Source of the DNA: Larkinella bovis
GTDB taxonomy: Bacteria; Bacteroidota; Bacteroidia; Cytophagales; Spirosomataceae
Direction of reading: 5' to 3'
NCBI RefSeq assembly: GCF_042655385.1
Contig: NZ_JBHSMA010000001.1
Coordinates: forward strand, 558,001 to 622,000
DNA: 64,000 nucleotides
This document shows positions 27,525 to 36,293 of this stretch, piece after piece. The position numbers and the translations under genes were made by a program. A model generated the notes under the pieces. That model was not told the origin of the DNA and did no database searches. It worked only from the letters and a program-made list of their open reading frames with translations. Each line of letters opens with the position of its first letter. The stretch's first letter is position 1.

Positions 27525-27532
27525 TATTTTTG
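27525..27532 (+). promoter_or_regulatory. -7 element upstream of the HD-PycTM gene
   Basis: TATTTTTG matches TAnnTTTG exactly, 31 nt before the ATG at 27563. The upstream partner is weak: TTG at 27506-27508 with a 16-nt spacer. It lies inside the longer possible ORF start at 27506, which argues for the later start. Confidence 0.4.
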
Positions 27533-27562
27533 TTCCAGTTCAGGGCTTTTTTCCGTTTTGAT

Positions 27563-28774
27563 ATGACCTCTGTAATGCCCACCGATCATTCGCTTGTTGA
27601 CCGTACGCGGGAATTCGCCGAAACGTTACTGCGCGCCCTGCCCGAAAATCTGGTTTACCATAATCTGAAACACACCCAAATGGTGGTTGAGGCCGCTGAA
27701 TTCCTGGGTAAAAAGGCCGGACTGCCGCCGGAAGAGCTGGAGGACGCCATAATTGCCGCCTGGATCCACGACATCGGGTACGCCCGGAAATGCCAGCAGC
27801 ACGAAGAAGCCGGGGTGGGGATGGCCCTGCCTTTTCTGGAGGAAGCCGGGTTGAGCGCCGAACGAATTAAAACGATATCGGACTGTGTATTAGCGACTCA
27901 ACTTCCCCAGACCCCGCACACGAACGTGGCCGAAGTGGTGTGCGATGCCGATTTGTTTCACCTGAGTTCGGAGCAGTTTTTCGAACGGAGCGAATTGATG
28001 CGGCAGGAAGTGAAAAACGTCAGCGGAAAAATCAGCAAGAAAAAGTGGATGCAGGGCACGGTGAAACTGATGGAAAGCCACCACTATTTTACGGATTATG
28101 GCCGGGAGGTGCTGACGCCCCTGAAAGAGAATAACCTGCGAATCGCCCACCAGAAATTGGCGGAACTGGAAGCGGAAGAAGCCGAAAAAGCGGACAAGCC
28201 GGGGCCGCCAACGGCGGAAGGAGAGCCTAAAAAAACGAAACGCCCCGACCGGGGCATCGAAACCATGTTCCGGGTCACTTCCCAGAACCACTTCCAGCTG
28301 AGTGCGATGGCCGATAACAAGGCGAACATCATGATCTCGGTCAATACCATTATCGTATCCCTCATTGTCAGTATCCTGATCCGAAAACTGGAAGAATGGC
28401 CGCAACTGATCATTCCGACGATCATGCTGACCGTCAGTTGCCTGGTAGCGACCATTTTCGCCATTCTGGCTACCCGGCCCAACATCACCAGCGGGCGGTT
28501 TTCGAAAGAAGATATTCACCAGAAACAGGCGAATCTGCTGTTCTTTGGCAATTTTCACAAAATGGATTTGGCTGATTACGAGTGGGGTATGCGCGAAATG
28601 ATGAACGATAGCGATTTTCTGTACAGCAGCATGACTCGCGACATTTATTTCCTCGGCAAAGTCCTCGGAAAAAAATACAAGCTGCTGCGGTTTGCCTACA
28701 CCATCTTCATGTTTGGTTTTGCGGCCTCCGTGCTGGCGTTCGGAATTGCGGCTTATTATTTCCCGACCCGTTAA
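27563..28774 (+). CDS. HD-domain phosphohydrolase fused to a Pycsar-effector transmembrane (PycTM) domain
   Basis: 403 residues. The N-terminal HD domain (about 10-180) has the full metal-site pattern: His37 (NLKHTQMV), His69-Asp70 (WIHDIGY) and Asp128/Asp130 (CDADLFHL), so it should be catalytically competent. A charged linker (200-232) leads to a C-terminal domain with the PycTM signature FQLSAMADNKANIMISVNT, helices at about 257-274 and 283-302, a GRFSKEDIH segment, and a last helix at 376-399. PycTM proteins are membrane-impairing effectors of Pycsar anti-phage systems, triggered by cCMP or cUMP. No pyrimidine cyclase is adjacent. It may be an orphan effector or a housekeeping signal-degrading membrane enzyme. 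A lipoprotein gene follows after 57 nt. Confidence 0.85.
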   Translation: MTSVMPTDHSLVDRTREFAETLLRALPENLVYHNLKHTQMVVEAAEFLGKKAGLPPEELEDAIIAAWIHDIGYARKCQQHEEAGVGMALPFLEEAGLSAERIKTISDCVLATQLPQTPHTNVAEVVCDADLFHLSSEQFFERSELMRQEVKNVSGKISKKKWMQGTVKLMESHHYFTDYGREVLTPLKENNLRIAHQKLAELEAEEAEKADKPGPPTAEGEPKKTKRPDRGIETMFRVTSQNHFQLSAMADNKANIMISVNTIIVSLIVSILIRKLEEWPQLIIPTIMLTVSCLVATIFAILATRPNITSGRFSKEDIHQKQANLLFFGNFHKMDLADYEWGMREMMNDSDFLYSSMTRDIYFLGKVLGKKYKLLRFAYTIFMFGFAASVLAFGIAAYYFPTR

Positions 28775-28831
28775 TCATTTCCCAAATCGAACCCCGGTTT
28801 AGACCCGGTTTTTGTTTCATCAACAGGTAGC

Positions 28832-29671
28832 ATGAAAGGTACGTTTATCCACATCCTTGCGTTATTGGGCCTGATCAGTGCCTGTTCCTCCAAAAAAAAT
28901 CAGGACGCGAAAGCGGAGTCCGAATCCACCACCCTTCAGCCGTTTGCCTATACGTTGAATGCTCCGACCCGGCGGTTTGACCTGCCCGCCGAATTGGAAG
29001 AAATCTCGGGTTTATCGTATTACCCCAATAACCAGCTTCTTTGCGTACAGGACGAGGTAGCGGTGGCCTATTTCTTTGATTTGAAAAAAAAGCAGATCAC
29101 CGACTCCTCGGTTTTTGGTAATTACGGCGATTTTGAAGGGATTGAGTGGGTGAAAGACGAAATTTATACGCTGAAAAGCAACGGGGATTTGTACCGTTTT
29201 AAACCCTTTTCGAAGGAGATTCGTCGCATTCCGACGGACCTGCCGGGCAAGACCGAAGTCGAAGGACTGGCCTACGATCCCGAAAGCGACCGGCTGATGC
29301 TGGCGGTAAAGGACGGGGGCAAAAAGGGCGAGAAAGTGGTTTACATGTATGACCTAAAAACGAAGGTGGTTTTCAAAGGGTTGACTATCCGGGAGGAGGT
29401 GCTGGAAGAAGCCGGTGTCGATGCCAAAAAATTTAAACCCTCGGGCCTGGCGGTTCACCCGAAAACCGGCGATCTTTATTTCCTGACCTCGATCGGAAAA
29501 GCGGTGGTGGTCCTGAACCGGAAGGGCCGGGTGATTGCCAGCCAGGCGCTGGACCCCAAGCTGTTCCGCCAGCCCGAAGGCATCTGTTTTGCGCCGGACG
29601 GCACGCTCTACATCGCGAGCGAAGAGGCCGGAAAACCGGGTTATATTCTGGAGTTTGCGAACCAGCCCTAA
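28832..29671 (+). CDS. SdiA-regulated-domain lipoprotein
   Basis: 279 residues. Lipoprotein signal with lipobox LISAC (Cys18). The mature part is a six-bladed-type propeller of the SdiA-regulated family: LPAELEEISGLSYYP, DFEGIEWVKDEIYTL, EVEGLAYDPESDRLMLAV, FKPSGLAVHPKTGDLYFL and PEGICFAPDGTLYIASE. The family name comes from a quorum-sensing regulon in enterobacteria; its biochemical role is unclear. It probably sits in the outer membrane facing the periplasm. The short gap (20 nt) to the metallophosphoesterase gene suggests co-transcription. Confidence 0.88.
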   Translation: MKGTFIHILALLGLISACSSKKNQDAKAESESTTLQPFAYTLNAPTRRFDLPAELEEISGLSYYPNNQLLCVQDEVAVAYFFDLKKKQITDSSVFGNYGDFEGIEWVKDEIYTLKSNGDLYRFKPFSKEIRRIPTDLPGKTEVEGLAYDPESDRLMLAVKDGGKKGEKVVYMYDLKTKVVFKGLTIREEVLEEAGVDAKKFKPSGLAVHPKTGDLYFLTSIGKAVVVLNRKGRVIASQALDPKLFRQPEGICFAPDGTLYIASEEAGKPGYILEFANQP

Positions 29672-29691
29672 GCCGGATTTGTAATAGGCGT

Positions 29692-32600
29692 ATGAAACAT
29701 CTTTACACGGCCTTTTTCCTTCTTTTTCTTGTTTCTGAAGGGCTTTGGGCTCAATCAAAACCGTATACGATTTTTCTCCTGGGCGATGCCGGAGAACCGC
29801 AACCGGACAGTAAAGATGCGGTTTTGAAAACCGTCCGGCACCAGATGCAGGCCACCGGCGCGAACAGCAGTATCATCTACCTCGGCGATAATATTTACCC
29901 GCGCGGCATGCCCGATTCCAGTCAGGCCGACCGGGCCGACGCGGAACGCCGGATGCGCGACCAGCTGGCTATTCTGACCGGTTTTAAGGGCCGGGCATTC
30001 GCCATTCCGGGCAATCACGACTGGCAGCAGGGACGGCGCGACGGCTGGGACCGGATTCGGAATCAGGCCGCATTTGTAACCGCCGAATTGGGCCGTGAGG
30101 ATGTTTTTTTTCCGAAAGACGGTTGTCCGGGTCCGGTAGAAATCGCGCTGAATGAGGATATAGCGCTGGTTTTGATCGATACGCAATGGTGGCTGCATCC
30201 CTGGGAAAAACCGGGGGAGGACTCGGACTGTGACGCCAAGGATTTGCCGTCTTTTCTGTTGTTGCTCGATGACGTGCTGGCGCGTAACCAGCACCGGAAA
30301 GTGGTCCTGGCGGGGCACCATCCGATGTACAGCCACGGCGAACATGGCGGCTATTTTACCGTAAAGGATCACCTGTTTCCGCTCACCAACCTGAAGCCCA
30401 ATCTCTACCTGCCGTTACCGGGTATTGGCTCGATTTATCCGCTTTACCGGTCGCTGATCGGAAACATTCAGGACATTCAGCATCCGAAATACAAGATGAT
30501 GCGCAACGGGATCGTGTCGTTGCTGAAAAAATACCGAAACGTGTTGTATGTCAATGGTCATGATCATAACGAACAACTGATTCTCCGCGATTCGACGTAC
30601 TACCTCACCAGTGGCAGCGGTTCCAAGTCGGTTGCCGTCAAGAAAGGCCGCCATAGTTTATTCGCGTCACCTGAGAAGGGCTTTGCCCGGGTGGATTTCG
30701 ACGAAAAAGGGGGCACGCGCATCCGGTTTTTTGCCCCGGAGGCCGCGAGTGAGACCGGAAAAGTATTGTTCGAAACCGTCTTCACGCTGCCCATACAACG
30801 GGTTGCCGATACGGGGCGGCCCGTGGAACCGGTCACGCAAACGACCATGGCCAGCGGGCAGTACCGCGCAACGCCCCTGCATCGAATGCTGCTTGGCGAT
30901 AATTACCGGAACGTCTGGGAGGCTCCCGTGACGGTGCCGGTTCTGAATTTGCGGCAGGAAGCGGGCGGCCTGAAACCGTTGCAACGCGGGGGGGGTATGC
31001 AGACCTTATCGTTGCGGATGGCCGGAAATGACGGCCGGGAATACGTGCTCCGGTCGGTTGAAAAGTATGCCGAAAATGCTATTCCGGCAACGCTGCGGAG
31101 CGGTTTTGTCACCGATCTGGTGCAGGACCAGATTTCGGCATCGCATCCGTACGCTGCGCTGGCGGTGCCCCGGCTGGCCGACGCAGCCGGGGTTTTTCAT
31201 ACCAATCCTAAAATTGTGGTGGTGCCGGACGATTCACTGCTCGGGCCGTATCGCCGGACGTTTGCGCACACCCTGGCGCTGTTTGAAGAGCGTGTCGATG
31301 GCAATTACGAGGGCAGCCCGCAATTCGGCGGTACGAAGAAAATTTACAGCACCGATAAGTTGCTTGAAAAACTGAACCAGGACAACGACAACCGGGTCGA
31401 TCAGCAGGCGGTTTTGAAAGCCCGGCTGTTCGACCTCTGGCTTGGGGACTGGGATCGACACGATGACCAATGGCGCTGGGCTAGTTTTAAAGAGGGTAAA
31501 GGCTTGGTTTTTAAACCCATTCCGCGAGACCGGGATCAGGTTTTTTTCGTAAATGGCGGAATTATTCCCAAAATTGCCAGTCGGAAATGGGCGATGCCAA
31601 AGTTTCAGGGCTTCAGCAACACGATCCGCGATGTGCCCGGCCTGGCCTTCAACGCCCGCTATTTCGACCGCAGTTTCCTGACCGAACCCTCGCTGGACGC
31701 TTGGCTCAAAACCGCCGATACGCTGGCCCGCCAGCTGACGGATTCGGTGATCGATGAAGCCTTGAAGGATCTGCCGGAAGCAGCTTATCAGGAAACAGCG
31801 GGTACGATCAAAGCCAAACTACAAAACCGGCGGGCCGATTTGTCGCGGTATGCGAGCGAATTGTACGGGTTTCTGGCCCGTTCGGTCTCGGTCACGGGCA
31901 GCGATAAAAAAGAGCGGTTCGAGGTCGATCGGGAAGCCGACGGCCGGATGACGGTTTCGGTTTATAAACTAAAGAAAGACGGTGAAAATGGTGCCCAGCT
32001 TTACCACCGGGTTTTTGACCCGGCCGAAACGAAAGAAGTGCGGTTATACGGTTTTGGCGATGACGATGAATTCATTGTTCGCGGAAAGACCCATGCAGGC
32101 ATGCTGCTGCGTATCATCGGGGGAACCGGCCAGGATCGGGTAGTTGACAGTTCGGCCGTTTCGGGATGGCGCCGGAAAACTATGGTATACGATTCCCGCA
32201 AAACCGTAACGCAGGCTGGGCCCGAAACGCGGTTGCATCTCTCCGACAACTCGTCGATCAATGCCTACGATCGCAAGGCGTTCAATTATGACGTACTGTT
32301 TCCGCAGGTTTCGGTCCAGTACAACCCGGACGACGGCCTGTTTCTGGGGGGCGGTTTTCGGTTTACCAAACACGGTTTTCGGAAAGAACCCTTTGCGCAG
32401 CAGCACCGGTTTGTGGTCAATCATGCGTTTGCCACCCGCGCTTATAATTTCAGTTACGATGGCATTTTTACGGATGTCATCGGAAAAACCGACCTGCGGC
32501 TGGATGCCGAGGTGCAGGCACCCAACTATGTCTCCAACTTTTTTGGCCTGGGCAACAACACGGTTTTTGATAAGTCGAAAGGCATTCGGTATTACCGGAC

Positions 32601-33333
32601 GCGCTTTGAAAATATCGCCCTGAGCGCCCTGTTTCAGCGGCAATTCGGGAGTGCCCTGCTTTCGATTGGTCCGGCGGTGGAAAGCATTGAGGTGGAAGAA
32701 AATCAGCAGCGGTTTATCGGCGAGTACATCAAAAGTTTGCCGGATGGACAGGCGATTTCCAAACGGCGCTGGTATGCCGGGCTGAAAGCCGGTTTCCTCA
32801 TCGATAACCGGGATGATAAGGTACTGCCGTCGCGCGGAACGGTCTGGCGCACGGAATTGCTGCTTTATGACGGGATAACGACCTACGCGAAAAACCTGGC
32901 CCGCTTGCAGTCTGACCTGGCATTCTACGCGAGTCTGCGGCTGCCAACCACCCTGACGATTGCCACGCGCTTTGGTGGCGGTGTCAATTTTACCGATTTT
33001 GAATTTTTTCAGGCCAACACGCTCGGCGGCCTTTCCAACCTGCGCGGCTACCGGCGGACCCGGTTTGCGGGGCGTAGTATGCTGTATAACAATACCGAAC
33101 TGCGGCTCAACGTCGCCACGATCCGGACCTACCTGTTTCCGGCCTACCTCGGCTTACTGGCATTTAACGACGTTGGCCGGGTTTGGCTGAAAGGCGAAAA
33201 CGCCCGGAACTGGCACCACGGCTACGGGGGCGGGGTCTGGTTTGCTCCCTATAAACAGGCAGTGATTTCATTTTTGTATGCCATGTCGGAAGAGGAAAAG
33301 CTTCCGATGGTACGGGTCGGTTTTCTGTTTTAA
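29692..33333 (+). CDS. Metallophosphoesterase fused to an Omp85/BamA-type outer-membrane barrel
   Basis: 1213 residues. The signal peptide ends LWAQ. The N-terminal calcineurin-like phosphoesterase domain (about 20-330) has the dinuclear metal motifs: LGDAGE, YLGDNIYPRG, IPGNHDW, AGHHPMYSHG and VNGHDHN. A middle region of about 450 residues has DLWLGDWDRHDDQWRW and a kinase-like PIPRDRDQVFF stretch. The C-terminal ~350 residues resemble an Omp85 surface-antigen barrel (VRGKTHAGMLLRI, LGGLSNLRGYRRTRFAG, VGFLF end). A periplasmic phosphatase tethered to its own barrel is predicted. The substrate is unknown. It converges on the cyclase gene with one intervening base. Confidence 0.88.
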   Translation: MKHLYTAFFLLFLVSEGLWAQSKPYTIFLLGDAGEPQPDSKDAVLKTVRHQMQATGANSSIIYLGDNIYPRGMPDSSQADRADAERRMRDQLAILTGFKGRAFAIPGNHDWQQGRRDGWDRIRNQAAFVTAELGREDVFFPKDGCPGPVEIALNEDIALVLIDTQWWLHPWEKPGEDSDCDAKDLPSFLLLLDDVLARNQHRKVVLAGHHPMYSHGEHGGYFTVKDHLFPLTNLKPNLYLPLPGIGSIYPLYRSLIGNIQDIQHPKYKMMRNGIVSLLKKYRNVLYVNGHDHNEQLILRDSTYYLTSGSGSKSVAVKKGRHSLFASPEKGFARVDFDEKGGTRIRFFAPEAASETGKVLFETVFTLPIQRVADTGRPVEPVTQTTMASGQYRATPLHRMLLGDNYRNVWEAPVTVPVLNLRQEAGGLKPLQRGGGMQTLSLRMAGNDGREYVLRSVEKYAENAIPATLRSGFVTDLVQDQISASHPYAALAVPRLADAAGVFHTNPKIVVVPDDSLLGPYRRTFAHTLALFEERVDGNYEGSPQFGGTKKIYSTDKLLEKLNQDNDNRVDQQAVLKARLFDLWLGDWDRHDDQWRWASFKEGKGLVFKPIPRDRDQVFFVNGGIIPKIASRKWAMPKFQGFSNTIRDVPGLAFNARYFDRSFLTEPSLDAWLKTADTLARQLTDSVIDEALKDLPEAAYQETAGTIKAKLQNRRADLSRYASELYGFLARSVSVTGSDKKERFEVDREADGRMTVSVYKLKKDGENGAQLYHRVFDPAETKEVRLYGFGDDDEFIVRGKTHAGMLLRIIGGTGQDRVVDSSAVSGWRRKTMVYDSRKTVTQAGPETRLHLSDNSSINAYDRKAFNYDVLFPQVSVQYNPDDGLFLGGGFRFTKHGFRKEPFAQQHRFVVNHAFATRAYNFSYDGIFTDVIGKTDLRLDAEVQAPNYVSNFFGLGNNTVFDKSKGIRYYRTRFENIALSALFQRQFGSALLSIGPAVESIEVEENQQRFIGEYIKSLPDGQAISKRRWYAGLKAGFLIDNRDDKVLPSRGTVWRTELLLYDGITTYAKNLARLQSDLAFYASLRLPTTLTIATRFGGGVNFTDFEFFQANTLGGLSNLRGYRRTRFAGRSMLYNNTELRLNVATIRTYLFPAYLGLLAFNDVGRVWLKGENARNWHHGYGGGVWFAPYKQAVISFLYAMSEEEKLPMVRVGFLF

Positions 33334-33334
33334 C

Positions 33335-34663
33335 TCAGGAGAGCTTATACAATTCGACGCCCATTTCCATTCCTTTGACGTCGACCACCCCCAGAAGTTC
33401 GGTCAGGGCCGGGTGTTCAGAAAGTTCGTGGATTACTTCCTGCGAAACCAGCATGTTGGTGCCATACTGTTTGTTGAGTTGTTCGATCCGGGCGGCCAGA
33501 ATCACGACATTGCCCGTGATCGAAAACTGCTGCCGGGTTTCGGTACCGATGTTGCCGATCACCGCATCGCCGACGTGAACGCCGATGCCGACACTGGTGG
33601 GGATGATGCGTTCTTCCCGGACGGCCTGGTCGATTTCGTCGATGATTTCCAGACCGGCTTTGACGGCATTTTCGGCGGGATTGGCGAGCGGAATCGGGGC
33701 GCCGAACGTGATCATGCAGCCATCGCCCAGAAACTGGTTGATGATACCACCGTGCCGGTTGACCACCTCCACGATGATCTTGAAAAAGGAATTCTGGTAG
33801 GCGACCACCTCGTCGGCGGTGTGTTTGTCGGCGTATTTCGTAAAGTTCCGAATGTCCAGAAACAGCACACTGACCTTCATGTGCTGGCTTTTCAACATGC
33901 CTTTTTCCTTGATTATCAGCTCCGCAATTTCGGGCGAAACCTGTTGGCCAAAGAACGTAATGAGCTGGTTTTGAATCTCACTCCGCTCAATGGAACTCTG
34001 GACGCTTTTCTGGATCTGGCGGGAAACGTAACCCGCGCAAATTCCGCATAAGAGGAAAATGATCGATTTGACGGCGTAAGCAAACGAAGTGGTCAGGAAT
34101 AAGCTAAACGACCCCATCACCGTCGAGGGTTCTTCGAGCAGGTACAGACTGAGCAGTAAAAACTCGATGCCCGCAATCAGGCCGGTATAAAACGAAATCC
34201 AGAAGTTAAGCCGAAGGGTGGAGAGGATGATAAAAAAGTAATAAATAGTCGCAAAGGGCGAGAGCATGACCAGAATCGGATGGTCGAATTTATCCGAAAG
34301 CAGATACATCAGCAGCGTCAGGGCGGTTATTTCGAACGTAGCGTTCAGGTATTTGGCAAGTTGCGGCATCACCAAGCCCTTTTTTGACCAGATACGCAGC
34401 ATATTCCACATGTTCAGCTCGTATACGGACATGAAGCCCAGAAAGGTCAGGACGGTCCGCATCAGTTCATCCTTGGCCTGCTTTGGATAAATCGTAACGG
34501 GTAGATAGAGGTAGAAAAAAGAAGTCAGAATAAGGCCAGCGATGAAAACACCCGCCAGTAGACCGGCCCGCTGCTGCTCACGCCGTAGGTTCTCCTGCGA
34601 AAATGTCAGGTTGAAATAGGGGCTAATTTCCTCTTTATCACGCCGGTGGTAAATAAATGTCAT
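33335..34663 (-). CDS. Membrane class III nucleotide cyclase with altered substrate-site residues
   Basis: 442 residues from MTFIYHRRDK; the longer frame to 34780 lacks sense. Six hydrophobic helices (about 35-55, 68-88, 108-123, 130-150, 155-175, 185-212) precede a class III catalytic domain (about 262-440). Metal-binding Asp270 (FLDIRNF) and Asp314 (LGDG) and the transition-state Arg392 are present. By motif alignment the adenine-specifying Lys is Gln310, the specifying Asp is Asn385 (SITGNVVILAAR), and the catalytic Asn is Ile388. Product specificity and even activity are therefore uncertain. It lies downstream of the DKNYY gene on the same strand. Confidence 0.88.
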   Translation of the reverse strand: MTFIYHRRDKEEISPYFNLTFSQENLRREQQRAGLLAGVFIAGLILTSFFYLYLPVTIYPKQAKDELMRTVLTFLGFMSVYELNMWNMLRIWSKKGLVMPQLAKYLNATFEITALTLLMYLLSDKFDHPILVMLSPFATIYYFFIILSTLRLNFWISFYTGLIAGIEFLLLSLYLLEEPSTVMGSFSLFLTTSFAYAVKSIIFLLCGICAGYVSRQIQKSVQSSIERSEIQNQLITFFGQQVSPEIAELIIKEKGMLKSQHMKVSVLFLDIRNFTKYADKHTADEVVAYQNSFFKIIVEVVNRHGGIINQFLGDGCMITFGAPIPLANPAENAVKAGLEIIDEIDQAVREERIIPTSVGIGVHVGDAVIGNIGTETRQQFSITGNVVILAARIEQLNKQYGTNMLVSQEVIHELSEHPALTELLGVVDVKGMEMGVELYKLS

Positions 34664-34954
34664 AGTGTCACGATGAAACGTATTGCTTACTAGACAATTT
34701 TCCCGACAAATAAATTCTATTTGCACGAATCCGCCTAACGGCTGAAGCCCAACCAGCAATTTGTGGGAGTGAACCGTCAAAGTAGCACCGTGAGATCCCT
34801 TTCATGGCCAGTCTTACCGCAACCCGAGAGGTCTGAAATACGATCTCGTGGTTCCGGTAGGAAGAAACGCCAGCGGTTGCTCAATTGGGTGTTTCGAGGC
34901 CCAAACAGGGCCGTTAACCGGACGAAACGACAACGTTGAAGCTGAGGAAAAGTC

Positions 34955-36070
34955 TTACAACGAGCTGAGTTCTCCGACCATGGGCTGGCCGTTCAAGTAA
35001 CGGTGGTGGGCGTCGGCAGCATCCACCTGGTGAGTGTTTTCAACGATTTTAAAGGTAAAGGGATCGGCTCCATTAATGCGTTTCCCGTTGAAGTAAACCT
35101 GCTTGTAATCTTTGGCGTAACCGGCGCTTAACACGGTAAAGGAAGCTGCATCACAACCGATAAGCGGTTTTTCCTGGTAATAAACCACCGATTGATCCCA
35201 GGCGTAGAAATCACTCAGCAGCTCAAAGGAGTCGAGATCGGCCGAAACGATGGGTTGATCGCCGAAATAGACGCGGGATGAATCCGATACATAAAAGGCC
35301 TGGTTGGGTTTTACCATTTTTATCGTAGCCGGATTCGCTCCGTTAACCGGGCGGTTCCGGAAATAAACCCGGTTTTTATCTTTGGCGTAATCCGGATCTA
35401 AAACCGCAAAGGTCAATGGATCGGCCCCTTCGATTCGGAGCGTTTCCGGAGTATGCGGATTTTTGGCGTCCGTATCCTTGATCCGGCAATAATAGACGTG
35501 ATTTTTATCTTTCGAAAAGTGAGCACTGATGGGCGTGAACGAGCAGCCATCGCTATCCGGAATGATCGTAAATTCGTAATAGCCAGCCAGTTTGTCTTTT
35601 CCAAAACCGTAATCAAGTGGCTGAAACGAAACCACATCGTTCACCGGGAACAAAACACCGTCGAAGTAGCAGTGGAATTTATCTTTCGCATACCCGTTCG
35701 TCATGACTTCGAACGAAGCGGCATCGGCTTTGTAAATCCGCCGGACACTATTTTTTCGGGTCGTGAAATACGTCTGCCCTTCCCGAAAATTATCACAATA
35801 GAATACGGAAGTGCGGTCCTTGGCGTAGTGCTCGTCGAGAGCCACAAAACTCGCAGCTTCCGCAATGTCGATGGCCGCTCCCCGGTAGTAGGCCGTTAGG
35901 GCATCCCTGGCAAACACATTGTTTAGGAGTTCGAAGGAGTCAATGTCCTGGACCTGAACCCGTTGTCCTTTGAAAAATACCGCACCATCTTTCGTTTCGT
36001 AGGCCGGTTTTTTACAGGAAAAGAGACTGCTGAGCCCCAGAATGGACAGGAGCAAACGCGTAAGTTTCAT
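34955..36070 (-). CDS. DKNYY-repeat lipoprotein
   Basis: 371 residues. Lipoprotein signal MKLTRLLLSI with lipobox LFSC (Cys19). The rest is about ten repeats of the DKNYY type, each with a YAKDKxxVYF core followed by an ADxxSFxxL or ADPxTFxxL segment (for example HYAKDRTSVFYC, YAKDKFHCYFDG, FSKDKNHVYYC, YAKDKNRVYF). Proteins with this repeat are widespread in Bacteroidota and some pathogens; the function is not established. It is probably attached to the outer membrane. No partner is evident; 291 nt separate it from the downstream cyclase. Confidence 0.88.
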   Translation of the reverse strand: MKLTRLLLSILGLSSLFSCKKPAYETKDGAVFFKGQRVQVQDIDSFELLNNVFARDALTAYYRGAAIDIAEAASFVALDEHYAKDRTSVFYCDNFREGQTYFTTRKNSVRRIYKADAASFEVMTNGYAKDKFHCYFDGVLFPVNDVVSFQPLDYGFGKDKLAGYYEFTIIPDSDGCSFTPISAHFSKDKNHVYYCRIKDTDAKNPHTPETLRIEGADPLTFAVLDPDYAKDKNRVYFRNRPVNGANPATIKMVKPNQAFYVSDSSRVYFGDQPIVSADLDSFELLSDFYAWDQSVVYYQEKPLIGCDAASFTVLSAGYAKDYKQVYFNGKRINGADPFTFKIVENTHQVDAADAHHRYLNGQPMVGELSSL

Positions 36071-36293
36071 GGTGTTGTTCCGTAGTATGAGTTGTTTGAA
36101 TGCTCGCTCCGAAGATTCCGAAACGGTGGTTTTTCAAAACTAACAGAACGTCGGACCGGGCACCAGATCGAATCAACAGCTGGTTGAGTTGACTGAATAG
36201 CTGGTCGATTGAATCGAAGAAAATGACCCGAAAACCGGCAAGGGGCTTTCTTCCGGAATAAAGAAAGTGGATTCGATGGGAGGGCTTCGAGGG

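Noticed and set aside
34664..34780. Upstream extension of the cyclase gene
   Set aside because: The extra 39 residues are unlike the hydrophobic N-terminus of membrane cyclases, and the start at 34663 gives a natural protein.
36150..36235. Imperfect direct/inverted AGCTGGT-GATTGA segments between the DKNYY and SanA genes
   Set aside because: Arms are short and irregular; no coherent hairpin or repeat unit could be defined.
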